Source: Pedobacter polysacchareus (GTDB taxonomy: Bacteria; Bacteroidota; Bacteroidia; Sphingobacteriales; Sphingobacteriaceae). From it: 64,000 nt of DNA. The DNA lies in contig NZ_JAHYSS010000003.1 of assembly GCF_019802255.1 (NCBI RefSeq), positions 760,855 to 824,854 on the forward strand, written 5' to 3'. The notes beneath the pieces are model-generated. The model did not search any database and was not told the DNA's origin. It worked only from the letters and a program-made list of their open reading frames with translations. The position numbers were made by a program, and so were the translations under genes. Below are positions 26,206-35,648 of this stretch, piece after piece; positions within the stretch are counted from its first letter, which is position 1; each line of letters starts with the position of its first letter.

Positions 26206-27072
26206 TTAAGCCTTCATTTGTTTGTCATTTTTATATGACTTAGCTGGTATAATATGGTCTAACTCCAGCCGGATGCGATCTTGTTCTATCAATTCCTTCA
26301 ATTCTGCTTTTTTAGGTAAGTATAATCGATATTTACTGGCAAATAATTTTTCATTCTCTGCCAGCACAGAATATTTAACGATAGTTTCATCCTTCTCACT
26401 ACAAAGTATGATGCCAATAGTGGGATGATCATCCTTTCCTTTTTTCAAGTCATTGTACATCCTGACATACATATCCATTTGCCCAATCGCACTGTGGGTA
26501 AGCTGATCTGTTTTCAAGTCAATCAATACAAAACATTTCAGGTAATAGTTGTAGAAGACCAGATCAATAAAAAAATCAGCAGTATCTGTCACGATATGTT
26601 CTTGTCTTCCTACAAAAGCATATCCTTTTCCCAGTTCCATTAAAAATTGCTGCAGATGATTGATGAGTATGCTTTCTATGGTACTTTCTGAAGTTTTGGT
26701 ATCCGTAGGCAAACCTAAAAATTCAAAGATATAAGAGTCCTTGATGAGTTCCTGAGCATTTGGAATTTCCTCCTCCCTGTTTCCAGCACCCGCCCCACAT
26801 ACTGCGACCTGATGTTTCGCTGTAAGGTGCGCGTGTCCCAGCCTCCTTCAACAGCAAACCGAATGTACTCGGCTCTTAAATCATTGCTTTCAATTCGGCT
26901 AATGATGCGGTAGTGTGTCCAGCTCAATTTGGTACTCACTGCGTTCCAAATTGAAAAAGCATTATAAAATGCCCTCATATTGTTCAAATTACGCTCATCA
27001 AAGCCCTTTCCAAACTCCAGCGTAAGCTGCTGAGCTAATTTTTTCAATACTGATTTACCATAGGCCGCTTTT
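26206..27072 (-). pseudogene. yhcG/DUF1016 nuclease, 5'-truncated and frameshifted
   Basis: Two adjacent minus-strand frames together encode most of a YhcG-type protein. The upstream part reads AAYGKSVLKKLAQQLTLEFG, then DERNLNNMRAFYNAF and GGWDTRTLQRNI, the DUF1016 N-terminal (helical, DNA-binding-like) domain. The downstream part (LIDLKTDQLTHSAIGQMDMY, GIILCSEKDE) is the PDDEXK-type nuclease domain. Near 26771-26781 the frames switch: a one-base shift restores the family sequence EIPNAQELIKDSYIFEFLGL across the join. The 5' end is also missing: family similarity stops at about 27070 where an unrelated plus-strand gene remnant begins, and there is no start codon in context. The nuclease half retains a possible internal ATG at 26712, but the full protein cannot be made. 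Intact members are linked to defence or DNA repair; here it is probably dead. Confidence 0.8.
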
Positions 27073-27243
27073 GCATTTGACCAGGTAGCTGCAAGTTATT
27101 TAAAGCAAATTGCCGACCATGATCACCATCGTCCAGACCACAAAGCGTTCAAAGTGCTGGAAAAAGAATATAAAGTCCTCAAAGCGCAGCTGGAACACCT
27201 GCCCGGTAAGCCCGCAGAACAAAATTCAGGTACAAATACCTGA
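27064..27243 (+). pseudogene. C-terminal remnant of an unidentified gene
   Basis: A plus-strand frame of 59 codons with no start codon, bounded on the left by an in-frame TAG. It reads FDQVAASYLKQIADHDHHRP, then KAFKVLEKEYKVLKAQLEHL and a short polar tail. The amphipathic, charged helical pattern looks like genuine coding sequence. I do not recognise the family. Its left end coincides with the point where yhcG similarity stops on the other strand, so it probably marks a deletion or recombination junction. Confidence 0.45.
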
Positions 27244-27380
27244 TTTTAGACCAACCATTTTTTTAATGCCATAAGCTATTTATCTTCCCAAACAGTTAAG
27301 GGAGATTCCTGTCAAAAAAATAATAAAACAATTCCCCCTGTTTAATTGCTGTTATAATCTAAATACAAAATCAGAAGCGT

Positions 27381-28748
27381 ATGATCTCAGTGAACCCAAC
27401 GAATGGAAAAACGATAAAAACCTATATAGAAGACACAGAAAAGCAGGTCAATACGAAAATAGAAAAGACACATCAGGCTTGGTTAAAATGGAAAGAAACC
27501 CGTTTTTCTGTGCGTGCAGAGTTCCTTAGAAATACTTCCGCAGTACTGTTAAAACGGAAAACTGAACTGGCCACTTTAATGGCTAAAGAAATGGGAAAAC
27601 CATTGCCTGCAGGAATTGCCGAAATTGAAAAATGTGCAGCTGTATGCGATTTTTATGCTTCAAATGGCGCTAATTTTCTAAAAGATGAGCTCATTGCCAC
27701 CGAAGCCAGTAAAAGTTATGTCAGCTTTCAGCCATTAGGCGTGGTTCTGGCGGTGATGCCCTGGAATTTCCCCTTCTGGCAATTGTTTCGTTTTTTAGCT
27801 CCTGCATTAATGGCAGGTAATGCGGGCGTATTGAAGCATGCTTCCAACGTGAGCGGCTGCGCATTGGCAATCGAAGAGGTCATTAAAGAAGCAGGTTTTC
27901 CAAAAGACCTTTTCCATGTTTTACTGATCAATAGTAAAGTAGTAAAACAAGCCATTGCCCATCCTTTCATCAAAGCGGTTACTTTAACCGGGAGTACGGA
28001 AGCCGGCAAACAAGTTGCACAGCAAGCAGGTTTTCATTTGAAAAAAACAGTACTGGAATTGGGTGGAAGCGATCCTTATCTGGTATTAGCAGATGCAGAT
28101 CTGGAGCAGGCGGCGGAAATCTGCATGCAAAGCAGGCTGATCAACAATGGTCAGAGTTGTATTGCTGCAAAAAGATTCATTCTCGTAAAAGAGATAGAAA
28201 AAGATTTCATAAAAATCTTCCTTAAAAAAATGCAGTCAAAAATTACCGGAGACCCATTTGATCAGCAGACTGACCTTGGCCCTATGGCCAGGAAAGACCT
28301 GCGTGATGAGTTACATCATCAGGTAATGGACAATATTAAAGCTGGGGCAAAATGTATTCTTGGTGGCAAAATCCCTGAATTTAAAGGTGAACATGCATTT
28401 TACAGCCCTACGATTCTTACTGGAATAAAAAAAGGAATGCCAGCGTACGAGGAAGAACTTTTTGGTCCGGTAGCTTTAATATTCACGGCAAAGGATGAGG
28501 AAGATGCGATTAAGATTGCGAACGATAGTCCGTTTGGATTAGGAGCAGCAGTTTTTACAGCTTCAAAAGCACGAGGAGAAGAAATTGCGGCGAAGAAATT
28601 AAACGCAGGATCCTGCTTTGTCAATAGTCTGGTAAAATCAGATTCAAGATTACCCTTTGGTGGAATCAACCAAAGTGGTTATGGCAGAGAACTCAGTTCT
28701 TTTGGTATTCGTGAATTTGTAAACATTAAAACGGTCTATATCCAATAA
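27381..28748 (+). CDS. NAD(P)-dependent aldehyde dehydrogenase, succinate-semialdehyde type
   Basis: A 455-residue aldehyde dehydrogenase. Motifs in order: VMPWNFPFWQLFRFLAPALM (cofactor site), LTGSTEAGK, catalytic Glu226 in VLELGGSDPY, catalytic Cys260 in INNGQSCIAAKRF, and EELFGPVALIF. The short N-terminus (ISVNPTNGK) and the GQSCIAAKRF context resemble the Sad/YneI group of succinate-semialdehyde dehydrogenases, which oxidise succinate semialdehyde to succinate. The substrate assignment is by similarity. It is convergent with the next gene, 3 bp apart. Confidence 0.9.
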   Translation: MISVNPTNGKTIKTYIEDTEKQVNTKIEKTHQAWLKWKETRFSVRAEFLRNTSAVLLKRKTELATLMAKEMGKPLPAGIAEIEKCAAVCDFYASNGANFLKDELIATEASKSYVSFQPLGVVLAVMPWNFPFWQLFRFLAPALMAGNAGVLKHASNVSGCALAIEEVIKEAGFPKDLFHVLLINSKVVKQAIAHPFIKAVTLTGSTEAGKQVAQQAGFHLKKTVLELGGSDPYLVLADADLEQAAEICMQSRLINNGQSCIAAKRFILVKEIEKDFIKIFLKKMQSKITGDPFDQQTDLGPMARKDLRDELHHQVMDNIKAGAKCILGGKIPEFKGEHAFYSPTILTGIKKGMPAYEEELFGPVALIFTAKDEEDAIKIANDSPFGLGAAVFTASKARGEEIAAKKLNAGSCFVNSLVKSDSRLPFGGINQSGYGRELSSFGIREFVNIKTVYIQ

Positions 28749-28751
28749 GGA

Positions 28752-29219
28752 CTAGACTTGATTCCATCGGGGCAACTGACCATAAATTCCCTGATAAATC
28801 TGCAGGATTTTCGATTTCATAGTCGCAGGCAAGTCCTTGTTCTTATGATCATAAGTCACATACCAATGGATGTGTAAAGCTTCTATGTCTTCGATCATCA
28901 TTTGTACAGGCCAGGAATTCTTGCGTTCAATCTCCCCAAATTGAAAACCGTTGAGCAAGTTCTCCCGTAGATCGTCCACAATATCTGGATTGGGTTTCAG
29001 CTCTTTTGATTTTTCAGGTGGACCAGATTTATTGATATAAACCAATTCCACCCTCCCCTTTCTTAGCGCATACACCAAATATAGCCCATAATTATGCGAC
29101 GCTACATTGCAAACTTCTACCAAACTGTCCGTTGCCTGAAAAAAGAAATTGCCCTGCTTGTATTTACTCAATTCGTCAAACATAGATCTAAGAGTTTTAA
29201 AACCCGATCGTTTTTTCAA
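28752..29219 (-). CDS. uncharacterised protein, possibly GIY-YIG-like
   Basis: 155 residues, soluble. The stretch YGLYLVYALRKGRVELVYIN resembles the paired strands of a GIY-YIG nuclease (G-[IL]-Y ... Y-I-G), but the second motif reads YIN rather than YIG and no downstream Arg/Glu pair is obvious. A Trp-rich C-terminus (WPVQMMIEDIEALHIHWYVTYD) follows. I recognise no certain family. It could be a non-catalytic relative or an unrelated alpha/beta protein. It stands alone before the exopolysaccharide locus. Confidence 0.6.
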   Translation of the reverse strand: MKKRSGFKTLRSMFDELSKYKQGNFFFQATDSLVEVCNVASHNYGLYLVYALRKGRVELVYINKSGPPEKSKELKPNPDIVDDLRENLLNGFQFGEIERKNSWPVQMMIEDIEALHIHWYVTYDHKNKDLPATMKSKILQIYQGIYGQLPRWNQV

Positions 29220-29469
29220 TCGCGTTATCCCAATATAAAAATTTTGAAACCATCTTACAAATTAACTCAGTTAATGGAGTAGAAAAAACAATTACCTCTG
29301 TTGTTTCTGTAATTCTGCTTGTACAATCTGTCAATTCCCACCAGATCCTGCTGAAATTACTGTCAATAACGATGCCCAGATTAACAGTTTACTTACAACT
29401 TAAAAAAACGATATACTGCTGAATTTTAAATAGATAACTTTAACTATTCTAATAATCAGCCGTATCATC

Positions 29470-30228
29470 ATGAAAAAAAGACCCTACATTCTAGTGTTAT
29501 GTGTGCTCTTCTTCAGCGCATGTGTTCCTCAGCGAAACCTGGTTTATTTCAGCGATTTATCTGAATTGGCTAAAGATCAGATCAGCAGTGCTGAGGCTGA
29601 ACTTAAGATTCAAAAGAGCGATCGGCTACGTATTTCAGTGAACAGTTTAAGCCCTGAATCCAATGCGTTATTTATTAAACCAACAACAAGAACCAATACG
29701 GAAGAAAGCCGCAATGTGCAAAGTTATCAGGTAGATCATCAAGGCATGGTGACCCTCCCACTCAGCGGCAATATCAAATTAGAAGGATTAACCATTGAAG
29801 ACGCGCAAAAGTTGATTACCCAATCACTAAACCAGTATATGAGATCGCCGATTGTTGAAGTACAGCTGCTTAATTTCAAGGTGACAGTGATTGGGGAAGT
29901 CAACCAACCGGCTTCATTTACCGTCAACAGCACACAGCTGAACCTGCTGGAAGCATTGGGTATGGCAGGCGACATGACAGTTTATGGAAAACGTGAAAAT
30001 GTACTGGTCATCAGGGAAATTAATGGAACACGCAGTATGGTCAGACTCAACCTCAATAAAAAAGACGTTTTCCAATCTCCATATTTTCATTTGAAACAGA
30101 ATGATATTGTTTACGTAGAACCCGACAAGTCAAAAGAAAAAGAATTCAGTCCAAACAACCGTGCACTCCCGATTATCACCGCTTGTATCTCTGCCGTTGC
30201 TGTCCTGCTTACCGCATTAATCCGTTAA
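29470..30228 (+). CDS. polysaccharide export lipoprotein, Wza-like
   Basis: A 252-residue outer-membrane export protein. A lipoprotein signal (VLCVLFFSAC, lipobox Cys about 18) is followed by the polysaccharide-export domain (IQKSDRLRISVNSLSPES, GMVTLPLSGNIKLEGLTIED) and an SLBB domain (VTVIGEVNQPASFTV). The last 20 residues (LPIITACISAVAVLLTALI) form a membrane helix, as in Bacteroidota Wza proteins. It would form the outer-membrane channel for the polymer. It is the first gene of the long plus-strand locus that runs to 56,243; an imperfect -7 element, TAACTTTA, lies at 29435-29442. Confidence 0.9.
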   Translation: MKKRPYILVLCVLFFSACVPQRNLVYFSDLSELAKDQISSAEAELKIQKSDRLRISVNSLSPESNALFIKPTTRTNTEESRNVQSYQVDHQGMVTLPLSGNIKLEGLTIEDAQKLITQSLNQYMRSPIVEVQLLNFKVTVIGEVNQPASFTVNSTQLNLLEALGMAGDMTVYGKRENVLVIREINGTRSMVRLNLNKKDVFQSPYFHLKQNDIVYVEPDKSKEKEFSPNNRALPIITACISAVAVLLTALIR

Positions 30229-30239
30229 TAAATTTCAAG

Positions 30240-32531
30240 ATGATGAACCCTAAATCTCCAGAGGACTTTAAAGTTTTGATGATGAAATACCTGAAATATT
30301 GGTATGTCTTTCTGATCAGTATACTGGTTTGTCTGGCAGCTGCGTTCATTTATTTGAATACGGCCACACCAAGTTATAAGGTGAGCAGCACTTTATTGGT
30401 TCAGGATGATAAAAAAGGAGATGGAGAGCTGAAAGGTACTGCTTTTAACGACCTGAACATGTTTCGTACAGATAAAAAAGTAGACAATGAAATAGAGGTA
30501 CTTCGTTCCAGGGACTTAATTTACAAAGTATTAAAAAGCCTTTCCTTAGAAACTTCGTATTTTCAGAAAGATCGATGGAATGAAAAAGAACTGTATGCCG
30601 GTCAGCTGCCGATTAAGGTTAGGGTCATCGCCATCAGTCCGCTTGCTTATCAGAAAAAGATCGCCATAGCCCCCTTAAATGAGGATGCTTTTTACCTGGT
30701 AGAAGGTGATCAGCAATGGGAATTTAAATATGGACAAGAGATCAGAAGAACAGGTTTCCATATTACTGTTCAGCAAGGACCTGCTGCATGGGAAACCTCC
30801 AATCCGATCCGGTTAAAATTTAATAACCTGTATACCATGGCCGAGGCCTATAGCTTGAAAAAATTAAGCGTTTTACCGGTCATCAAAGATGCCAATACCG
30901 TTGTACTTAGTTTACAGGATGCAGTTCCACAGCGTGGGATTGACATTTTAACCAGCCTGATCAAAACCTATAATGAAGAAAATGTGGCGAGGAAAAACAC
31001 CATTGCAGTCAACACCATTAACTTTATTGACAAGCGACTGGCTTATCTCAGCAAAGATTTATCAGTTGTAGAGGGAGATGTAGAAAATTATAAAAGAGCG
31101 AATATGGTGACCGACCTCAGTGAGGATGCCCAGATCAATGTGCTCAAATCAGGTGAATATGAGCAGCAGACTGCGAGTTCAGAAGTGCAGCTCCGCGTGA
31201 TTGAAGCATTGCAGAACTATCTTTCCAAACCAGACAACCAGTTCAAAATGGTACCCAGTTCGTTAACGATCAACAACCAGACTTTAAATGAATTGAGCAG
31301 CAAATTTAATGCAACACAGCAGGAAAGGAACCGGATGTTACGCACTTCAAACCCAAACAATCCCCTGGTACTTAACTTAACAGACCAATTACAGACTTTA
31401 AAGGCCAATATAGAAGAGAATTTGCAAAACATTAAAGAAGGTATGCTGATTGAACGCAGCAACCTGGCCGCGATGTCTTCAAGGTTCAACCGCAGAATCA
31501 TGGCCGCTCCAGTTGTAGAAAGAGGTTTACTGGAAAGAAGCAGGGAACAAGGCGTAAAGACAAGTTTGTATCATTATTTGCTCCAGAAAAGAGAAGAAAC
31601 TACCCTTTCTTTATCTGGCACAGTGCCAACTTCACAGGTAATTGATCAGCCTGCCTATCATTCTGTGCCTGTTTCACCAAAAAAGCAGCTCAGTTATCTT
31701 CTGGCTTTCTTTTTCGGCAGTTTTATTCCCGCAGCAGTATTGTATGGAAAATCTGTACTGAACAATAAAGTAATAGATGTTCAGGAGATCACCGCGCTCA
31801 CTGGCGTTAGAATCCTGGGGATTTTAAACCATGTCAATGAAAACGAAAAAAAAATATTAGAGAACAACAGCAGGACTACCATTTCTGAACTGTTCAGGTA
31901 CATCAGGAGTAACCTCCATTTTCTGAGCTACGGATTACCCAACCAGGTGTTGCTCGTGACCTCTTGTATGCAAGCGGAAGGCAAGACATTTTTCAGTCTG
32001 AATCTGGGAATGACCCTTGCCGCAGTTCAGAAAAAGGTAGTCCTGCTGGAATTTGATTTGCGTAAACCCGACCTTTTGGAAAGGATGAAAATCAGTCCGG
32101 GACCAGGCATTACCGAATACCTCAATGAAGAAAAAACTGATCTGGAAGCGCTGATTAAGCCCTCAGGAATTTCTCCAAACCTTTATGTAATTGGTTGTGG
32201 AGCCCCACATGATAACCCAGCAGATTTAATGCTGAATCCGGCAATTGCCTTGCTCATTAAAAAATTAAGGACCAGATTTGACTATGTGATCATGGATACT
32301 TCACCCGTTGGACAAGTAGCAGACGCCTTCAGTCTGGCTCCTTATGCGGATGCCAGCATTTATCTGGTGAGGTACAATTATACCGATAAATTCCACCTGA
32401 ACATCCTGCGTGACATCTACGATCATGGCAGACTCATTAATCCAATGGTGGTATTTAACGATGCCAAAAATGACAATAAACAAAGCTATGGATATGGTTA
32501 CAATAGTTATCCATTGAGGTTAAAGCGTTAG
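30240..32531 (+). CDS. chain-length determinant / BY-kinase, Wzc-like
   Basis: 763 residues from the ATG at 30240; an upstream in-frame ATG at 30183 lies inside the previous gene and is not used. The N-terminal Wzz domain has a membrane helix (WYVFLISILVCLAAAFIYL), a long periplasmic coiled-coil region and a second helix (LLAFFFGSFIPAAVLYG, about residues 485-505). The cytosolic tyrosine-kinase domain has Walker A AEGKTFF (about 578-584), Walker A' LLEFDLRKP (about 601) and Walker B YVIMDTSPVG (about 681). A C-terminal tyrosine cluster (SYGYGYNSY) would be autophosphorylated. It controls polymer length and export with the Wza-like partner 12 bp upstream. No partner phosphatase is seen in the window. 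Confidence 0.93.
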   Translation: MMNPKSPEDFKVLMMKYLKYWYVFLISILVCLAAAFIYLNTATPSYKVSSTLLVQDDKKGDGELKGTAFNDLNMFRTDKKVDNEIEVLRSRDLIYKVLKSLSLETSYFQKDRWNEKELYAGQLPIKVRVIAISPLAYQKKIAIAPLNEDAFYLVEGDQQWEFKYGQEIRRTGFHITVQQGPAAWETSNPIRLKFNNLYTMAEAYSLKKLSVLPVIKDANTVVLSLQDAVPQRGIDILTSLIKTYNEENVARKNTIAVNTINFIDKRLAYLSKDLSVVEGDVENYKRANMVTDLSEDAQINVLKSGEYEQQTASSEVQLRVIEALQNYLSKPDNQFKMVPSSLTINNQTLNELSSKFNATQQERNRMLRTSNPNNPLVLNLTDQLQTLKANIEENLQNIKEGMLIERSNLAAMSSRFNRRIMAAPVVERGLLERSREQGVKTSLYHYLLQKREETTLSLSGTVPTSQVIDQPAYHSVPVSPKKQLSYLLAFFFGSFIPAAVLYGKSVLNNKVIDVQEITALTGVRILGILNHVNENEKKILENNSRTTISELFRYIRSNLHFLSYGLPNQVLLVTSCMQAEGKTFFSLNLGMTLAAVQKKVVLLEFDLRKPDLLERMKISPGPGITEYLNEEKTDLEALIKPSGISPNLYVIGCGAPHDNPADLMLNPAIALLIKKLRTRFDYVIMDTSPVGQVADAFSLAPYADASIYLVRYNYTDKFHLNILRDIYDHGRLINPMVVFNDAKNDNKQSYGYGYNSYPLRLKR

Positions 32532-32591
32532 TTTTTTCAGCACCGATTACCAAGCAAACCAATATAAAAATGCCTTTAATGCAATAAACAC

Positions 32592-32616
32592 CGCTACTCA
32601 TGTAACTGAGGTAGCG
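32592..32616 (+). promoter_or_regulatory. hairpin in the leader of the upxY-led genes
   Basis: CGCTACTCA (32592-32600) and TGAGGTAGCG (32607-32616) pair with one bulged base around a 6-base loop. It lies 52 bp before the UpxY start and has no U-run directly after it; a T8 tract occurs at about 32649-32657. It may act as a pause or antitermination signal. Confidence 0.35.
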
Positions 32617-32667
32617 AAGCTGTACCCAAATACAATTCTAATCACCTCTTTTTTTTAATGTTTCATT

Positions 32668-33222
32668 ATGGATTTACATGACACACACCAAGCGTTATGG
32701 CGCAAACAATGGCTGGTGGTTTACACCCGTCCGAGATGGGAGAAAAAAGTAGACCGTCTATTACAAATGCAGGGCATAGAATCTTATTGTCCGGTAAAAA
32801 CAGTAACCAATCAATGGGCAGACCGTAAAAAGCAAGTCAGCCTCCCCCTCTTCAACTCCTACGTTTTTGTGCGTATTAATGAACGGGAAGCCTATAAAGT
32901 AAAACAAACACTGGGCGTCATGAACTTTGTTTATTACATGGCTAAGCCTGCGGTAGTCAAAGATCAGGTGATTGAAAAAATCAAAGAATATACCCGTAAC
33001 TGTCCGGATGTAGAAGTAGTAAACCTTCAGGACATCAATACCGGTGATCGGATCAGAGTAAAAAAAGGGTTGTTTTTTGATCAGGAAGGCACCGTGATCA
33101 GGGTTCAGGGCAAAAACGTAATCCTTGTTTTTGATCATTTAAACTGCGCGCTGGTCAGCAATTTTCCACTCAGCAATGTGATGTTAAATAATTTCCATAC
33201 CAGCCCGATCTCCTATAACTAG
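32668..33222 (+). CDS. UpxY-type NusG-like transcription antiterminator
   Basis: 184 residues. An NGN domain (QWLVVYTRPRWEKKVDRLLQ, IESYCPVKTVTNQWADRKK, PLFNSYVFVRI) is followed by a KOW domain (INTGDRIRVKKGLFFDQEGTV). Bacteroides UpxY proteins bind RNA polymerase and let it read through the long leader and operon of their own capsule cluster. The position here, after wzc and before the glycan-assembly genes, fits the same job for the 23 kb that follow. A short hairpin lies in its leader. Confidence 0.9.
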   Translation: MDLHDTHQALWRKQWLVVYTRPRWEKKVDRLLQMQGIESYCPVKTVTNQWADRKKQVSLPLFNSYVFVRINEREAYKVKQTLGVMNFVYYMAKPAVVKDQVIEKIKEYTRNCPDVEVVNLQDINTGDRIRVKKGLFFDQEGTVIRVQGKNVILVFDHLNCALVSNFPLSNVMLNNFHTSPISYN

Positions 33223-33228
33223 GTTCAG

Positions 33229-34215
33229 ATGAAACATCCAGCAGTCAGAATTCCGGCCTTAGATGGGCTTAGGGGAATTGCCATATTGTCCCTGCTGCTG
33301 TACCATTATACCACGAAATTTGGAGAAAAGTTTAACACTACACTCAGCACCAGCGTCTGGGAATTTTCCTGCGGACGTTATGGTGTCGAGCTGTTTTTTA
33401 TCATCAGCGGTTTTGTCATATATAAAATGATAGAAAGAGTCCATTCTCCAGCAGAATTCCTCTATAGACGCATCGTTCGGCTATACCCCACTTTCTGGCT
33501 TTGCTTAGGTCTTACCTATGTTTCTATGCTGTATTTCGGCCCGGATATTTACCAGAGAACGGCGAAAGAATTTTACGTCAACATCAGCATGTTCCCTTCT
33601 TTATTTTGTACCAGGGCTATTGATGATGTTTACTGGTCTTTACTGGTGCAATGGTGTTTTTACATCTTCATTTTGCTGCTGCTCTTGCTTCGTTTACACC
33701 GTAAAATGAAATATGTAGCGGTTATTTACCTACTCTGTTATGCCTTCATTTGCTACGATTTTAAATTTATTACCGAGTGGTATTACGGGAGTTTATTCCT
33801 GCTGGGTATTTCATTTTACAGGATCTGGCGCTCCGACCGCGGATGGTTCTGGCATGTGCTCATTTTTAGCTGTTTATTCCTTACTTTATTTTCCCCCAAC
33901 CGTATGGATTTTATCGTAATGGCAGTATGGTTGATCATTTTTTACTTTTTCATTTATGGAGAAACAGGTGTATTAAAATTCCCTCCTCTGGTATTTTTGG
34001 GAGAGATTTCTTATGCTTTGTTTCTGACCCATCAATACATAGGCCATAGCATACAGCTCCTCCTTATTCACCGTGGCCTGACCAATTACTTTTTGCTGCT
34101 CTTTGGTCCGATGTTGCTAATGATACTACTGGCTTATCTGATCACCATCTGTTTTGAAAAGCCCGTCACGACCTATCTATACAGGTCAGGAAAACGGCTG
34201 TTTCAATGGAACTGA
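33229..34215 (+). CDS. acyltransferase-3 family membrane O-acyltransferase
   Basis: A 328-residue integral membrane protein with about ten helices. The N-terminal RIPALDGLRGIAILSLLLYH has the family's conserved Arg and His. Further family features are GVELFFIISGFVIYKMIER and the C-terminal GEISYALFLTHQYIGHSIQ. Such proteins transfer acetyl or other acyl groups to polysaccharide sugars at the inner membrane. It probably O-acetylates a residue of the polymer made by this locus. It overlaps the flippase gene by 10 bp. Confidence 0.9.
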   Translation: MKHPAVRIPALDGLRGIAILSLLLYHYTTKFGEKFNTTLSTSVWEFSCGRYGVELFFIISGFVIYKMIERVHSPAEFLYRRIVRLYPTFWLCLGLTYVSMLYFGPDIYQRTAKEFYVNISMFPSLFCTRAIDDVYWSLLVQWCFYIFILLLLLLRLHRKMKYVAVIYLLCYAFICYDFKFITEWYYGSLFLLGISFYRIWRSDRGWFWHVLIFSCLFLTLFSPNRMDFIVMAVWLIIFYFFIYGETGVLKFPPLVFLGEISYALFLTHQYIGHSIQLLLIHRGLTNYFLLLFGPMLLMILLAYLITICFEKPVTTYLYRSGKRLFQWN

Positions 34216-35648
34216 GAAAAAGAACCATCATCGCCGTCTGCTGGTCTCTTGCCCAGCAGTTCAGCATCAAAATACTGAACTTTTCAATTACGGTTTTACT
34301 GGCCAGGATCCTTGCCCCTGCAGAGTTTGGCTTGATTGCGATGCTGGCCATATTTGTATCTGTAGGCCATGTATTGATGGATGCGGGATTGACTTCCTCT
34401 CTCATCAGGACATCGCAAGCGGATCAAAAGGACTACGCTACCGTATTTTATTTCAACCTGATGGGCAGCAGCCTGATTTACCTCCTGCTTTTTTTTACTG
34501 CTCCGCTTGTGGCACAATTCTACAAACAGGAAGCATTAACAGCGATCCTGCGTGTTTATGGAACCGTGATTATTTTAAACGCTTTTTTTGCTGTTCAGCA
34601 TACCATCCTCACCAAGGAAATGAACTTCCGGCGGCAAACACAAATCCAGATTCCTGCGGTCATTCTTGGTGGAATAACCGGAATAGTGATGGCAAAAATG
34701 GGTTATGGCGTTTGGAGCCTGGTCTGGATGAACATCTGCAATGCCTTTTTAACGGTGTTGCTGTATTGGACCTTCTCTTCATGGCGGCCTTCTTTTTCAA
34801 TGGATCATCAGCGACTGAAGTTCCATTTTAATTTTGGTTATAAGATCGCCCTTTCCAGCATTCTGGATAGCCTCCATCAAAATATATATACCATGCTGAT
34901 CGGGAAATTTTACAGTCTGAATACGCTGGGCCTTTATGCCAGGGCAGAAGCCATGAGCCAGCTACCGATTGTAAACCTTTCTTATGCCATCAATAGAGTC
35001 ACTTATCCGATGTTTTCAGAAATTGCAGAAGACACCGTAAAATTAAAAATGATTTACCGGAAAATCATGCAGCAGGTGATTTTCTGGAATGCGCCATTAC
35101 TAATTTTTCTAAGCATTATTGCATCGCCATTATTTCGTTTTTTACTGGGTGATAAATGGTTGACCGCAGTACCTTATTTTCAGCTCCTTTGCTTGGCAGG
35201 CATCATTTATCCCCTGCATGCCTATAACCTGAACATCTTAAAAGTTAAAGGTAGAAGCGATCTTTTACTCCGGCTGGAAATGATCAAAAAGGCCGTTAGT
35301 CTGCTGGGGATTATTGCCGTGATCTCCTTCGGGATTTATGGTTTACTATATTTTCAATTGTATTTCAATTTTTTAGGGTACTACCTCAATTCCCTTTATA
35401 GCGGGAAGCTGATCAATTATCCGGCTAAGGAACAGGTTGCAGATCTCTTACCGATTTTGGCCATTGCCGGAATCACCGGCGCTGCCACCTACTTCCTGGA
35501 CAATTTGATGGTTCATTTTCTCCAACCAAATGATGGCTGGAGGATCTTGATGACCGGCTTGGTTTACAGCAGTACCTACCTTTTTACCAGCGTTTTTTTT
35601 AAGCTGAGCGCCATCACAGAATTCAAACAACTAATCTTCAGAAAATGA
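34206..35648 (+). CDS. lipid-linked oligosaccharide flippase (MOP/Wzx-type)
   Basis: 480 residues with about 12-14 membrane helices. The start (RTIIAVCWSLAQQFSIKILN), the LLARILAPAEFGLIAMLAIF segment and AIMFSEIAED-like loops (NRVTYPMFSEIAEDTVKLK) match the polysaccharide-transport family containing WzxC. It would move undecaprenyl-linked repeat units across the inner membrane. It overlaps the acyltransferase gene (start) and the aminotransferase gene (end, 4 bp), indicating translational coupling. Confidence 0.9.
   Translation: MELRKRTIIAVCWSLAQQFSIKILNFSITVLLARILAPAEFGLIAMLAIFVSVGHVLMDAGLTSSLIRTSQADQKDYATVFYFNLMGSSLIYLLLFFTAPLVAQFYKQEALTAILRVYGTVIILNAFFAVQHTILTKEMNFRRQTQIQIPAVILGGITGIVMAKMGYGVWSLVWMNICNAFLTVLLYWTFSSWRPSFSMDHQRLKFHFNFGYKIALSSILDSLHQNIYTMLIGKFYSLNTLGLYARAEAMSQLPIVNLSYAINRVTYPMFSEIAEDTVKLKMIYRKIMQQVIFWNAPLLIFLSIIASPLFRFLLGDKWLTAVPYFQLLCLAGIIYPLHAYNLNILKVKGRSDLLLRLEMIKKAVSLLGIIAVISFGIYGLLYFQLYFNFLGYYLNSLYSGKLINYPAKEQVADLLPILAIAGITGAATYFLDNLMVHFLQPNDGWRILMTGLVYSSTYLFTSVFFKLSAITEFKQLIFRK

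Noticed and set aside
27064..27243. Transposase fragment
   Set aside because: The 59-residue remnant has no DDE or recombinase motif and no terminal inverted repeats were seen nearby, so it is left unidentified.
34154..34831. 225-codon plus-strand ORF
   Set aside because: It is an alternative frame of the acyltransferase and flippase genes; the translation is rich in Cys, Gln and His with no domain pattern, while the other frame gives a clear Wzx-type protein.
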